This document shows positions 1-8,651 of a stretch of DNA of 64,000 bases, one piece after another. Source of the DNA: Vaginimicrobium propionicum (GTDB lineage: Bacteria > Actinomycetota > Actinomycetes > Propionibacteriales > Propionibacteriaceae); the NCBI RefSeq assembly GCF_900155645.1, contig NZ_LT706985.1:372001-436000 (forward strand), in the 5' to 3' direction. The position numbers and the translations under genes were made by a program. Numbering within the stretch: position 1 is the stretch's first letter; each line of letters opens with the position of its first letter. The notes under the pieces are model-generated. The model made no database searches, was not told the origin of the DNA, and saw only the letters and a list, made by a program, of their open reading frames with translations.

Positions 1-2081
1 TTCATGTAGACGACGCTGCGTCCTGGCATGGTGAATGATTCGCCAGGGGTGAAACTGGTCTTTTCGAATTCATCATTTTCGCCAGTGTGGGCTCGGATCT
101 CGAAGTGTTGTCCCCAGTTTTTTGGTGGCAAGGTCACGTTGATTGGTTCAGCACCTGCATAGAACCAGATCAATAACGCGTGAGAGGCGTCTGACAAATA
201 CATCCCTAGTAGTTGTCGGGCAGGATCGTGCCAATCAGATTGGTTTAATTCTCCGTCGCGACCATTCATCCACGACAACCGAATTCTGTCGAGTTCATCC
301 CCATCAGCATTTGTTACCGGCTCGTAAGGAACAAATTCTTCCTCACGAAGAAGCGGACTTTCTTGGCGCAAAAGCGTTAGCTTAGCCATTAATTCGGTGA
401 CATCTTGCCATTGGCTAGCTTCTTCCCAGCTCAGCCAACTGATGGGAGTGTCTTGGCAGTAGGCATTGTTATTGCCCTGCTGGGTGCGGCCGATCTCGTC
501 GCCGGCAGTAACCATCGGTACGCCCTTACTTAGTATCAAGGTCGCTAACATATTGCGTACCTGGCGGTGGCGAAGTCTATTTATCTCAACATCATCAGTT
601 TCGCCCTCTACGCCACAATTCCAAGAGCGGTTGTCGTTGGAGCCATCACGGTTGAATTCCCCATTTAGTTCATTATGTTTCTCGTTATAGGTAACCAAGT
701 CACGCAGGGTGAAACCGTCGTGGGCAGTGACGAAATTTATTGAACTAGAAGACTTACGAGTTGTGGTATTAAAAATGTCTGCTGAACCAGCCAGTCTGGT
801 AGCTAATTCCTGAACTCCTCGGACGTGCCCGCGCCAATAATCACGAATAAAGCCGCGATAGCGGTCATTCCATTCACTCCACTTAGGTCCCCAATTACCG
901 ACCTGGTAGCCGAACGGCCCGACATCCCATGGCTCAGCGATCAGCTTAATATCTTTGAAAGTTGGGTCGGTTTCTAGAATCTTCTTGAATTCATGGTTGT
1001 GATCTACGCGGTGATTAGCGTCCCGAATTAGCTCAGTGGCTAGATCAAAACGGAACCCATCAACCCCCATTTCGCAAACCCAGTAACGCAATGACTCGAT
1101 AACCAGTCCAAGCACATCTGCGTGTGAGGTGTCGAATGAATTGCCGCAGCCGGTAACGTCATAGTCGTTGCGTAAGTCCTGGCTCAAGCGGTAATAGCCA
1201 GCGTGATCAATGCCGCGATAGGACAAGGTCGGTCCTTCATGACCGCCTTCACCAGTGTGGTTATAGACCACGTCAAGAATGACCTCAATGTCTGCTTCGT
1301 GCAGTTTGGTTACCATCTTTTTGAATTCGGTAACTTGCTGACCGACCGTTCCGACTGAGCAATACGCAGCGTGTGGGGCGAAAAAACCTAAGGTGTTATA
1401 GCCCCAATAGTTATGCAGCCCTCGTCTTATTAAGAGTGGCTCAGATACGAAATGCTGTACCGGCATCAGTTCGACGGCTGTCACTCCGATGCTCTTCAAA
1501 TAATCAATTACCGCTGGATAGGCTAAACCAGCGTAGGTGCCGCGCAAATGTTCGGGGACATCGGGATGTTGTCGAGTGAAGCCTCTAACGTGTAATTCGT
1601 AGATGAGTGAGTCACTCATTGAGCGACGCCGTGCAATGGGTTTTGGTGGGGCAGTGGGTTCAACTACTACTGACAATGGAACTGCCCCGGCTGAATCATG
1701 GAAATCTGGCAGATAGTTAGACTCTGCCGTGTGATCTAGGATTGAGCCAGAGTAATCTACTCCAGCAGTAATCGCCTTAGCTCTAGGATCCACCAAAAGC
1801 TTCGCCGGATTAGCGCGTAATCCTTTATCAGGCGCCCACTGCCCATGGACACGAAAACCGTATCGTTGAGTTGCGCGAATACCTGGAACGAAGACTTGCC
1901 ATACCCCTAGCTTGGGCACCATTTCGATATTGTGCTGGGTTTCGTCTTGGTTAAATAGGGCGAGTTCTACACGGGTGGCTCTCGGAGCCCACAGTCCGAA
2001 CATGCAGCCATCATCGCTCAAGTTAGCTCCCAGTAGCGGGGCTGCTTGAGTCAAAGTTAGCTGATCCACCTTAGCCTCCAT
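1..2081 (-). CDS. glgX: Glycogen debranching enzyme GlgX (isoamylase type), C-terminal end cut by window edge
   Basis: The product hydrolyses alpha-1,6 branches of limit-dextrin glycogen in the cytoplasm. I read about 693 open codons on the minus strand from an ATG at 2081 (MEAKVDQLTLTQ) to the window edge, close to the usual length near 700, so only the last few residues are missing. An N-terminal CBM48-like region (LWAPRATRVEL) is followed by the GH13 barrel. Its motifs are DVVYNHTGEG near 1250-1290, GFRFDLATE with the nucleophile Asp near 1030-1065, AEPWDVGPFGYQVGNWG with the acid/base Glu near 890-935, and FVTAHDGFT near 715-745. It is divergent from mnmA across a 209-base gap holding two palindromes. 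Family assignment is firm; the exact start is less so, because I see no strong ribosome binding site. Confidence 0.93.
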   Translation of the reverse strand, partial: MEAKVDQLTLTQAAPLLGANLSDDGCMFGLWAPRATRVELALFNQDETQHNIEMVPKLGVWQVFVPGIRATQRYGFRVHGQWAPDKGLRANPAKLLVDPRAKAITAGVDYSGSILDHTAESNYLPDFHDSAGAVPLSVVVEPTAPPKPIARRRSMSDSLIYELHVRGFTRQHPDVPEHLRGTYAGLAYPAVIDYLKSIGVTAVELMPVQHFVSEPLLIRRGLHNYWGYNTLGFFAPHAAYCSVGTVGQQVTEFKKMVTKLHEADIEVILDVVYNHTGEGGHEGPTLSYRGIDHAGYYRLSQDLRNDYDVTGCGNSFDTSHADVLGLVIESLRYWVCEMGVDGFRFDLATELIRDANHRVDHNHEFKKILETDPTFKDIKLIAEPWDVGPFGYQVGNWGPKWSEWNDRYRGFIRDYWRGHVRGVQELATRLAGSADIFNTTTRKSSSSINFVTAHDGFTLRDLVTYNEKHNELNGEFNRDGSNDNRSWNCGVEGETDDVEINRLRHRQVRNMLATLILSKGVPMVTAGDEIGRTQQGNNNAYCQDTPISWLSWEEASQWQDVTELMAKLTLLRQESPLLREEEFVPYEPVTNADGDELDRIRLSWMNGRDGELNQSDWHDPARQLLGMYLSDASHALLIWFYAGAEPINVTLPPKNWGQHFEIRAHTGENDEFEKTSFTPGESFTMPGRSVVYM

Positions 2082-2124
2082 CCCCCTATTCCTAGCGGGC
2101 TTGTTGCGGTTTAGGCAAACCGGA

Positions 2125-2136
2125 TAAGAATTCTTA
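2125..2136. repeat. 12-base perfect palindrome TAAGAATTCTTA in the glgX-mnmA gap
   Basis: This short perfect inverted repeat lies 44 bases upstream of the glgX start and one base from a second palindrome. It may be part of a composite operator, but a 12-base AT-rich palindrome can also arise by chance. Confidence 0.4.
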
Positions 2137-2137
2137 A

Positions 2138-2154
2138 AAACGATTCAATCGTTT
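2138..2154. promoter_or_regulatory. 17-base perfect palindrome, candidate operator for glgX
   Basis: The sequence AAACGATT-C-AATCGTTT is a perfect inverted repeat with 8-base arms and a one-base centre, inside the gap between the divergent genes glgX and mnmA. The size and symmetry suit a dimeric repressor such as a LacI-type sugar regulator, which would make sense for a glycogen gene. No regulator gene is adjacent and no clear -35/-10 pair for glgX was found, so the role is inference. Confidence 0.45.
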
Positions 2155-2223
2155 CTCGGCTAGGCAGTTTACTTCGACTCTTACAGATTTTACAGCTTTA
2201 GACCCTCGAGTCATGCAAGGTTT

Positions 2224-2240
2224 GGCAATGAAAATTTGCC
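2224..2240. repeat. Small inverted repeat GGCAA-N7-TTGCC upstream of mnmA
   Basis: Five-base arms surround a seven-base AT-rich loop, 50 bases upstream of the mnmA start. It could be a weak hairpin or protein site; the arms are short and chance is a real alternative. Confidence 0.25.
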
Positions 2241-2251
2241 TGGGATGGTTG

Positions 2252-2284
2252 TGCTATAGCCATTCTTGGATTGGTGCATAAACT
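2252..2284 (+). promoter_or_regulatory. Candidate mnmA promoter elements
   Basis: Two alternatives are visible. One is an extended -10 (TGC-TATAGC, 2252-2260), placing a start site roughly 25 bases ahead of the gene. The other is TAAACT (2279-2284), which fits the TANNNT pattern and lies six bases before the GTG at 2291, the geometry of a leaderless transcript. No Shine-Dalgarno sequence precedes the GTG, which favours the second reading. Confidence 0.35.
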
Positions 2285-2290
2285 TAACTC

Positions 2291-3367
2291 GTGCGAATCT
2301 TGTCAGCGATGTCTGGTGGTGTGGATTCTGCGGTAGCCACTTCCCGTCTGGTTAAGGCAGGCCACGAAGTCACCGGCGTTCATTTAACTTTGCATCATGC
2401 TAAACCAACGCAAAGCACTCTTGGTGCTGGCTGTGGATCAGCAAGCGACCTCGATGATGCAAAACATGTAGCGGATCAGTTGGGTATTCCTTTTTTAACC
2501 TGGGATTTCTCGGATCTATTCGCTAGTCGAGTTGTTGACTATTTCTTGGACGAATATGCATCTGGACGAACGCCCAATCCTTGTCTTCGGTGCAACGAAA
2601 GAATTAAATTTCAAGAATTGATCAACTGCGGGTTAGCTGCTGGTTTTGATGCAGTTGCTACCGGACATTACGCGAGAGTCGTTGAAGAAGATGGCTACTT
2701 TCAGTTGTATAGAGCAAAAGATCAGGCCAAAGACCAGTCCTATGTGCTCGGCGTGCTAACCCAAGATCAGCTAGCACACGCTATTTTTCCACTGGGGCAA
2801 TCACTAAAATCTCAAATTCGTGCTGAGGCTCAAAGTCTGGGCTTTGAGATCGCAAATAAACCAGAATCAATGGACATTTGTTTTATTCCTGATGGCGATA
2901 CTGCTGGTTTTTTATCTAGTCATTTAGGTTCTCGGCCTGGCCAAATTGTAGATGTTTGCGGAAAAGTTTTAGGCAACCATGATGGCACCTACCGTTTCAC
3001 AGTGGGGCAGCGTAAAGGTCTAAATCTTGGTGTGCCTGCCGTAGACGGCAAACCGCGTTACGTGGCGGCCGTTGAGCCAGATCAAAATAGAGTAGTGGTC
3101 GGTGGAGCTGAAGATTTATATGTCAGCGGTTTTTCGGGTGTCCATTTGAAATGGACGGTTAGCCAGTCTGCCCCTTGGCATGGATTAATTCAATACCGTG
3201 CTCACGGTAAGCCTGTTCCTGGGTTAATTGCGGCATCAAAGGGTGGCCTCGAAGTAACTTTCGAGACGCCGGTGCGTTCTTTGGCGCCTGGCCAATATGC
3301 CGTCTTTTATGATGATCAGCGAGTTGTGGGTAGTGCAATTATCGCTAAGACCCGACGTACTAGCTAG
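2291..3367 (+). CDS. mnmA: tRNA-uridine 2-sulfurtransferase MnmA
   Basis: MnmA adenylates and thiolates U34 of tRNAs for Lys, Glu and Gln, taking sulfur from a cysteine-desulfurase relay. The 358-residue protein begins with the PP-loop ATP-pyrophosphatase motif SGGVDS at residues 8-13. Cys101 in NPCLRCN and Cys197 in DICFIPDGD match the catalytic cysteine pair, and ATGHYAR and SYVLGVL are family motifs. The C-terminal part forms the expected beta-barrel region. The start is GTG (MRILSAMSGG), giving the usual actinobacterial N-terminus; the absence of a ribosome binding site suggests a leaderless mRNA. No desulfurase gene lies beside it here. Confidence 0.96.
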   Translation: MRILSAMSGGVDSAVATSRLVKAGHEVTGVHLTLHHAKPTQSTLGAGCGSASDLDDAKHVADQLGIPFLTWDFSDLFASRVVDYFLDEYASGRTPNPCLRCNERIKFQELINCGLAAGFDAVATGHYARVVEEDGYFQLYRAKDQAKDQSYVLGVLTQDQLAHAIFPLGQSLKSQIRAEAQSLGFEIANKPESMDICFIPDGDTAGFLSSHLGSRPGQIVDVCGKVLGNHDGTYRFTVGQRKGLNLGVPAVDGKPRYVAAVEPDQNRVVVGGAEDLYVSGFSGVHLKWTVSQSAPWHGLIQYRAHGKPVPGLIAASKGGLEVTFETPVRSLAPGQYAVFYDDQRVVGSAIIAKTRRTS

Positions 3368-3371
3368 GCTT

Positions 3372-3584
3372 GTGCTCGTGCGGAAGTTATTTAGTGACTT
3401 GAACTTGAATGGTTCTACTCCGGCCAGAGTTCAACCCGTGATTGGTGAATGGGGTTCGCAGCGCGTGCCCAGTACTTCCGCAAAGAAACGTGCTCGGATA
3501 TGGGTGACATTGACCGTTATCGTTTTGACGGTGATTGTTTTCATTATCGGCAATTATTTCTTCCGTGCCCTGATGGGTTATTAA
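3372..3584 (+). CDS. Small predicted single-pass membrane protein, function unknown
   Basis: This frame could encode about 70 residues from a GTG at 3372; a GTG at 3378 is also possible. A basic stretch (SAKKRARIW) is followed by one hydrophobic segment (TLTVIVLTVIVFIIGNYFF) and a short tail ending MGY, so a cytoplasmic N-terminus with one membrane helix is expected. The frame also stays open back to 3297 inside mnmA, but a start there would overlap the end of mnmA by about 70 bases, so a start after the mnmA stop is more likely. Its stop overlaps the stop of the convergent membrane gene by three bases, as at the other convergent junctions of this window, which weakly supports a real gene. 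I do not recognise the family. Confidence 0.5.
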   Translation: MLVRKLFSDLNLNGSTPARVQPVIGEWGSQRVPSTSAKKRARIWVTLTVIVLTVIVFIIGNYFFRALMGY

Positions 3585-4078
3585 AACAGGTCAATGATTT
3601 GGGCTACCAGTAGGGCTTCAACAAGATTGCGGGCGACGAAGCCGACTGTCATAGCGATTGAGAAAATGGAGAATTTAACTTTCAATCCGCCGGCAATAAG
3701 CGTGGTTACGTAGTTAGGTGGCAGGCTTATCGCCCCGGCCGAAAAAATGATTACTGGTCCTAGGCGCTTATTTGTCAGTGCAGATTCTGACTTTTCCACC
3801 AGTTTTTGCCAGCGTCTTCGCCACTTGCCCCGTGGGGTTTCAGATGGTGTTGGTGGTTTAACGACAACAAGTTTTTTGCCCTGCCTAACAAGTTGGAAAA
3901 GGACAGCTTTGCCGATTCCTTGTCCTAAACCAAGACCAAGTCCCAGGCTAAGTGGATCGATGAGCTCTGTTGCCAAGGTAGCGACGATGAAAGCTTCTGG
4001 GTTGAAGACTGGCACCAGAGACGCTGCCAGCCCAAATGCTAGGGCGCTTAAAAACTCGATGCCCCATAAAGTCGTCAC
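3581..4078 (-). CDS. Small integral membrane protein, VTT/YqaA-like
   Basis: The 165-residue protein has about four hydrophobic segments: residues 8-35 (containing a Phe-Asn-Pro-Glu-Ala stretch), a Gly-rich segment near 43-63, one near 105-130 and one near 136-162. A basic, Lys/Arg-rich cytoplasmic loop (GKWRRRWQK) separates the second and third. The layout and the Pro/Gly-rich turns resemble small VTT-domain proteins of the YqaA/DedA superfamily, which are linked to lipid scrambling or membrane homeostasis, but I cannot name a subfamily. The start is GTG with no clear ribosome binding site. It is divergent from gatC across 87 bases, and its stop overlaps that of the small ORF coming from the other side. 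Confidence 0.7.
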   Translation of the reverse strand: MTTLWGIEFLSALAFGLAASLVPVFNPEAFIVATLATELIDPLSLGLGLGLGQGIGKAVLFQLVRQGKKLVVVKPPTPSETPRGKWRRRWQKLVEKSESALTNKRLGPVIIFSAGAISLPPNYVTTLIAGGLKVKFSIFSIAMTVGFVARNLVEALLVAQIIDLF

Positions 4079-4165
4079 CTATCTGATTCTGCCAGGCGGC
4101 GGCTTTCTGCGTTAAGTCAGCAAGCAGACTAGGATGGCCTGGGTATTGACGTAAAGGAGTGCCGC

Positions 4166-4462
4166 GTGACGCTTAGTTTGCAAGAGGTTGCTCGACTAGC
4201 CGACCTGGCTCGCATCGAGCTGACGGAAGAAGAATTGGAATTATTGGCTCCTCAGTTAGATGTGATTCTTGATGCGGTCAAGAATGTCGCAGAAGTGGCT
4301 GATAAAGATATTAAACCGACCTCACACGCTATAGATATGACCAATGTTTTTCGCGCCGACACCGTACATGAATCGTGGCCTAGAAAAGCTATGTTGGCTG
4401 GGGCGCCAGATGTGGAGAATGGCCAATTTCGGGTGCCACAAATTCTCAGCGAGGAGTCATAG
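4166..4462 (+). CDS. gatC: Asp-tRNA(Asn)/Glu-tRNA(Gln) amidotransferase subunit C
   Basis: GatC is the small subunit that wraps around GatA and GatB and stabilises the transamidosome. The 98-residue protein has the family N-terminus ([19 protein letters not shown]) and the C-terminal part with the conserved FRADTV and [17 protein letters not shown] blocks. The GTG start at 4166 is preceded by AAAGGAG about nine bases upstream. Its last base is the first base of the gatA start, so the two are translationally coupled. It is the first gene of gatC-gatA-gatB. Confidence 0.95.
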   Translation: MTLSLQEVARLADLARIELTEEELELLAPQLDVILDAVKNVAEVADKDIKPTSHAIDMTNVFRADTVHESWPRKAMLAGAPDVENGQFRVPQILSEES

Positions 4463-5964
4463 TGGATTTGATTCATGCCAGCGCCAGTAAGTTAGGTCAG
4501 GCGATCGCTAATCGTGAGGTTTCAGCCTTAGAGGTTACAAAGGCTCACCTTTCAAGAATTGGTGCAGTCGATGATCAAGTTAACGCTTTCGTGTCCTTAA
4601 ATAGCCAGATAGCTATCGAACAGGCTCAAGCAGTTGACGCGAAACTAGCAAGCGGGCAAAAGCTAGGCCCGTTAGCAGGAGTTCCGGTCGCGGTTAAAGA
4701 TCTGTTCTGTTACGACAAATTGCCGACTACAGCCTCGTCAAAAACCTTAGAAAATTGGATTCCACCCTACAACTCAACCGTCGTCAACAAATTGCTATCC
4801 GCTGACATGGTGATTCTTGGAAAAACCAATCTTGACGAATTTGCTATGGGTTCATCAACCGAAACTTCATATTTCGGGTCAACCCATAACCCTTGGGATC
4901 TTGATCGTATTCCAGGCGGCTCAGGTGGCGGATCGGCTGCTGCGCTAGCCGCTTTTGAAGCGCCATTGGCTATGGGCACTGATACCGGCGGTTCAATTCG
5001 TCAACCTGCAGCGGTAACTGGAACGGTTGGGGTCAAGCCAACCTATGGTCAGGCCTCAAGGTATGGGGTTATAGCTATGGCGTCCTCACTTGATCAACCA
5101 GGACCGTGCGCCCGCAATGTCCTTGATGCGGCTTTGCTACACGAACTTATTGCAGGTTTCGATCCGATGGATTCCACCTCGATAAATACCCAAGTTCCAG
5201 ACGTAGTTTCTGCGGTCAATAAACGCGACATCAAAGGCATGAAGATTGGTGTAGTCAAAGAACTTAGCGGCGAGGGCTACGAGCCGGGAGTTGAATCTAG
5301 ATTCGGTGAGGCTGTTGATTTGCTTACCGATCTTGGCGCTGAAGTAGTGGAGGTCTCTTGCCCGAATTTCAAATATGCTTTCGGCGCTTATTACCTGATT
5401 ATGCCGGCTGAAGTCTCGTCTAATTTAGCTCGCTATGACGGGGTACGTTACGGGAATCGTGTCGAAGGAGACAATACCGAAGATATGATGCGAGCTAGCC
5501 GAGCGGCTGATTTTGGTCAGGAAGTAAAACGACGCGTTATTATTGGCACTTACGCCCTGTCTAGCGGTTATTACGATGCCTATTACGGCTCAGCTCAAAA
5601 GGTGCGTACGCTTATCCGTCAAGATTTTCAGCGTGCCTTCGATAAAGTGGATGTGCTGGTTTCTCCAGCTACCCCTTATACGGCGTTCAAGATTGGCGAA
5701 AAGTCGCAGAATCCGCTTGCCATGTACATGTCTGATTTATGTACGATTCCGGCAAATTTATCCGGTAACCCGGCTGGGTCTTTCCCAATCGGTTTAGCTC
5801 CGGAAAATGGTATGCCAGTTGGGATGCAAGTTATCGCGCCAACTTTGCGTGACGAATTATGTTACCAAGTTGGTGGTGCATTGGAGATTGCCTTAAACGA
5901 TAGGTGGGGTGGTTCGTTGCTTGCCCAAGCTCCAGTTCTAGATCCAAAGCAGGTGATCGCATGA
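4462..5964 (+). CDS. gatA: Asp-tRNA(Asn)/Glu-tRNA(Gln) amidotransferase subunit A
   Basis: GatA is the amidase that releases ammonia from glutamine for transfer to misacylated tRNA through GatB. The 500-residue protein has the amidase-signature triad in place: Lys79 (VAVKD), cis-Ser154 (GGSGGGS) and nucleophile Ser178 ([10 protein letters not shown]), the same spacing as in characterised GatA. The GTG start overlaps gatC by one base, and the ATGA at its end starts gatB. Together with a non-discriminating-looking AspRS at 33.7 kb it points to indirect Asn-tRNA (and probably Gln-tRNA) formation. Confidence 0.97.
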   Translation: MDLIHASASKLGQAIANREVSALEVTKAHLSRIGAVDDQVNAFVSLNSQIAIEQAQAVDAKLASGQKLGPLAGVPVAVKDLFCYDKLPTTASSKTLENWIPPYNSTVVNKLLSADMVILGKTNLDEFAMGSSTETSYFGSTHNPWDLDRIPGGSGGGSAAALAAFEAPLAMGTDTGGSIRQPAAVTGTVGVKPTYGQASRYGVIAMASSLDQPGPCARNVLDAALLHELIAGFDPMDSTSINTQVPDVVSAVNKRDIKGMKIGVVKELSGEGYEPGVESRFGEAVDLLTDLGAEVVEVSCPNFKYAFGAYYLIMPAEVSSNLARYDGVRYGNRVEGDNTEDMMRASRAADFGQEVKRRVIIGTYALSSGYYDAYYGSAQKVRTLIRQDFQRAFDKVDVLVSPATPYTAFKIGEKSQNPLAMYMSDLCTIPANLSGNPAGSFPIGLAPENGMPVGMQVIAPTLRDELCYQVGGALEIALNDRWGGSLLAQAPVLDPKQVIA

Positions 5965-7448
5965 GCGAGCTGATGGATTACGACGAGGTCATGGCTCGTT
6001 TTGATGTAGTTCTCGGGTTAGAGGTGCACGTAGAATTAAACACCAAAACGAAGATGTGGTGCTCATGCGCCAATGAGGCAGGTGGCCAGCCCAATACTCA
6101 CACTTGCCCGGTGTGTCTCGGCTTGCCTGGTTCGTTGCCTGTAGTCAATGGCAAAGCGGTGGAATCAGCGATTCGTATTGGTTTAGCTCTAAACTGTCAG
6201 ATAGCTACTTGGTGTCGGTTCGCGCGGAAAAACTACTTTTATCCCGACATGACGAAGAACTATCAAATCAGCCAATACGATGAACCGCTCTGTTTTGACG
6301 GTCATGTTGAGGTTGAGGTAGACGGTGAAAATTTCGAGATCCCTATTGAGCGTGCGCATATGGAAGAGGATGCCGGAAAATCCACTCACATTGGTGGCAG
6401 TGGGCGGATCCAAGGGGCAGATCACTCTTTGCTGGACTATAACCGCGCTGGTGTGCCGTTGGTAGAAATTGTTACCAAACCAATTTTCGGCACTGGCACG
6501 AAGGGTCCCGAAGTAGCTAGTGCTTATATGGCCTTTTTACGTGACGAAATGCGGGCACTAGGGGTTTCCGAAGCCAGACTAGAGCGCGGGAATTTACGAT
6601 GTGACGCGAATGTTTCGTTAATGCCCAAGGGCTCCAAAGAATTAGGTATTAGAACGGAAACGAAAAATATTAATTCGCTTAAATCCGTAGAGGGCGCATT
6701 ACGCTACGAGATTTGTCGTCAAGGAGCGGTGCTGGCATCCGGTGGGCGGGTCAAACAAGAAACTCGTATGTGGAATGAAGCCGGATACACCACGCCAGGC
6801 AGATCTAAAGAGCAAGCTGAAGACTACCGTTATTTCCCCGAACCAGATTTAGTTCCAGTTGCCCCGGATAAGGATTGGGTAGAACAGTTGCGAGCCCAGC
6901 TACCGGAATTACCGGCTAAGAAGCGTGCCAGACTAAAAGCTGAATACGGTTTTACTGACCTGCAAATGCGTGATGTGCTGGGTGTCGAAGGCGGTCTAGA
7001 TCTTATTGAAGCAACCGTTCTTGCTGGAGCCGATCCTGGTGCTGCCCGTAAATGGTGGCTAGGTGAATTAGCTAGGAGAGCCAACGAGGCCAATATAGCT
7101 CTTGACGAAGTTGGCATAAACCCTAGGCAAGTGGCTGAGGTGCAGAAGCTAGTTGATTGTGGAAAACTCAGCGATAAGTTAGCTAGACAAGTCATTGATG
7201 CAGTAATAGCTGGCGAGGGTGAACCTGGTCAGATAGTTGAGAAACGTGGGCTTGGCCTAGTTTCTGATGAGTCAGCGCTTAGCGAAGCTGTAGCCAAGGC
7301 TATTGCCGATAATCCAGATATTGCTGAAAAAATCCGTGGCGGCAAGCTACAGGCTGCCGGAGCATTGATAGGCCAAGTCATGAAGGCCATGCGTGGGCAA
7401 GCTGACGCTAAGCGGGTACGTGAAATCATTTTAGAAAAGCTGACTTAG
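5961..7448 (+). CDS. gatB: Asp-tRNA(Asn)/Glu-tRNA(Gln) amidotransferase subunit B
   Basis: GatB binds the misacylated tRNA, activates its side-chain carboxylate with ATP and receives ammonia from GatA. The 495-residue protein opens with GLEVHVEL and the cysteine-rich [19 protein letters not shown] zinc-site region, then [29 protein letters not shown] and [13 protein letters not shown]. The C-terminal helical and YqeY-like tail is complete. I chose the ATG at 5961, which overlaps the gatA stop as ATGA. An upstream in-frame start at 5904 would overlap gatA by 61 bases and add residues that do not look like GatB. Confidence 0.96.
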   Translation: MSELMDYDEVMARFDVVLGLEVHVELNTKTKMWCSCANEAGGQPNTHTCPVCLGLPGSLPVVNGKAVESAIRIGLALNCQIATWCRFARKNYFYPDMTKNYQISQYDEPLCFDGHVEVEVDGENFEIPIERAHMEEDAGKSTHIGGSGRIQGADHSLLDYNRAGVPLVEIVTKPIFGTGTKGPEVASAYMAFLRDEMRALGVSEARLERGNLRCDANVSLMPKGSKELGIRTETKNINSLKSVEGALRYEICRQGAVLASGGRVKQETRMWNEAGYTTPGRSKEQAEDYRYFPEPDLVPVAPDKDWVEQLRAQLPELPAKKRARLKAEYGFTDLQMRDVLGVEGGLDLIEATVLAGADPGAARKWWLGELARRANEANIALDEVGINPRQVAEVQKLVDCGKLSDKLARQVIDAVIAGEGEPGQIVEKRGLGLVSDESALSEAVAKAIADNPDIAEKIRGGKLQAAGALIGQVMKAMRGQADAKRVREIILEKLT

Positions 7449-7501
7449 CTAACTTATTGACGCCTGGTATGGACTAGTATCAGAGTTTTGCTGGTTTGGG
7501 C

Positions 7502-7507
7502 GATAAT
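7502..7507 (+). promoter_or_regulatory. Candidate -10 box for a leaderless hisI transcript
   Basis: GATAAT lies six bases before the ATG at 7514, and no Shine-Dalgarno sequence is present. This is the distance expected when transcription starts at the first base of the start codon. The first base of the hexamer deviates from consensus, so confidence is modest. Confidence 0.35.
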
Positions 7508-7513
7508 GGTTTG

Positions 7514-7873
7514 ATGAGTTTGCCTAGCGAAATTGCTGATCGATTGAAAAGAGACAGTGCTGGTTTGGTGCCTGCCGTCGTTCAGGACGCCACGAGCGGG
7601 CGGGTTCTTATGATGGCTTGGATGAATGATGATTCGCTGGAGCTAACGTTAACTACTAGACAAGCAACGTATTGGTCGCGTTCTCGTGGCGAACTTTGGC
7701 GCAAAGGTGCCACCAGTGGACATACACAGGTAGTGCGTAGCGTCGAAATAGATTGTGATGGCGATACATTATTGATTCTCGTCGACCAAGTAGGTGGTGC
7801 TTGCCACACGGGTTTGACAAGCTGTTTTGATAGCGGCGGATACTTACTTAAAGATGTTCAGGAGGGTGAATGA
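7514..7873 (+). CDS. hisI: Phosphoribosyl-AMP cyclohydrolase HisI
   Basis: HisI opens the purine ring of phosphoribosyl-AMP in the third step of histidine synthesis. The 119-residue single-domain protein (no HisE fusion) shows the metal sites: D80, D82 and D84 in DCDGD, with zinc cysteines 81, 97 and 104 at the family spacing of 16 and 7. [17 protein letters not shown] is the substrate-binding block. ATG 7514 gives [10 protein letters not shown]; a TTG at 7496 is possible but unneeded. It heads hisI-trpC-trpB-trpA-lgt, overlapping trpC by four bases. In many actinobacteria hisF precedes it and trpE follows; neither is here. Confidence 0.95.
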   Translation: MSLPSEIADRLKRDSAGLVPAVVQDATSGRVLMMAWMNDDSLELTLTTRQATYWSRSRGELWRKGATSGHTQVVRSVEIDCDGDTLLILVDQVGGACHTGLTSCFDSGGYLLKDVQEGE

Positions 7874-8649
7874 GCGTTTTAGATGAGATTATCGTCGGGG
7901 TAGGTAAAGACCTTGCAGCACGCAAAAGCCAGACTTCGTTAGCCGATTTAGTAGCTGCTATAGCCTCAGCTGCCCCTCCTCGTACCCCATTGCCGGCTTT
8001 TCGTGCCCCCGGATTATCAGTGATAGCTGAGGTAAAACGCTCTAGTCCCTCTAAAGGTGCATTGGCTGACATTCCTCAGCCTGAAAAGCTAGCTGCTGAA
8101 TATCAAGCTGGCGGGGCAGCAGCGATCTCGGTACTAACAGAATCGAACAGATTTGCTGGTTCACTGACTGACCTTGATCAGGTTAGACAGGCTGTAGATC
8201 TACCGATACTACGTAAAGATTTCATCATTGACGAATACCAGGTTTATGAAACTCGTGCTTACGGAGCAGACATGATTTTATTAATTGTCGCTGCCTTAAG
8301 CGATGAGGAATTAACCAGGCTGTTTACGCTTTCAACCAAACTTGGGTTAACCGTGCTGGTAGAGGTTCATGATGAACTTGAAGCTCGTCGCGCCTGCGAG
8401 CTGGGCGCGGAATTAGTTGGTGTCAATAATCGTAACCTAAAGACTTTGACTGTTGATCTTTCACAATTTTCGAAAATAGTTAGGGTATTGGGTGACGATG
8501 TCGTCAAAGTTGCGGAATCAGGAATCCTAGTTCCCGAAGATGCTGCCAGGTTAGCTAGCGAAGGTGCCGACGTCGTTCTTGTTGGTGAAGCTTTAGTTAA
8601 ACACAAAAATCCGAGACAGGCTGTGCGTGACTTAATTGGGGAAGTGTAA
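7870..8649 (+). CDS. trpC: Indole-3-glycerol phosphate synthase TrpC
   Basis: This enzyme closes the indole ring from 1-(2-carboxyphenylamino)-1-deoxyribulose 5-phosphate, the fourth step of tryptophan synthesis. The 259-residue single (beta/alpha)8 domain has the catalytic motif [12 protein letters not shown] with Glu54 and Lys56, then [23 protein letters not shown] and VAESGI, VLVGEAL at the phosphate site. There is no TrpF fusion, so phosphoribosylanthranilate isomerase must come from elsewhere, normally PriA (19.4 kb) in this phylum. The ATGA overlap with hisI and the 2-base gap to trpB indicate one transcript. Confidence 0.97.
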   Translation: MSVLDEIIVGVGKDLAARKSQTSLADLVAAIASAAPPRTPLPAFRAPGLSVIAEVKRSSPSKGALADIPQPEKLAAEYQAGGAAAISVLTESNRFAGSLTDLDQVRQAVDLPILRKDFIIDEYQVYETRAYGADMILLIVAALSDEELTRLFTLSTKLGLTVLVEVHDELEARRACELGAELVGVNNRNLKTLTVDLSQFSKIVRVLGDDVVKVAESGILVPEDAARLASEGADVVLVGEALVKHKNPRQAVRDLIGEV

Positions 8650-8651
8650 GG

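Noticed and set aside
2082-2290. tRNA or other structured RNA gene in the largest gap
   Set aside because: I found no cloverleaf, GTTCGAATC-like T arm or conserved RNA motif; only short palindromes and promoter-like sequences.
5904-5960. N-terminal extension of GatB
   Set aside because: The added residues translate gatA sequence in another frame. The ATG at 5961 in an ATGA overlap gives the normal GatB start.
7457-7480. TTGACG plus TAGTAT as a classic promoter for hisI
   Set aside because: The spacer is only 12 bases, too short for a sigma-70 type promoter. The GATAAT nearer the gene is a better candidate.
7449-7513. Tryptophan or histidine leader peptide with clustered codons before hisI
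   Set aside because: The 65-base interval has no short ORF rich in Trp or His codons.
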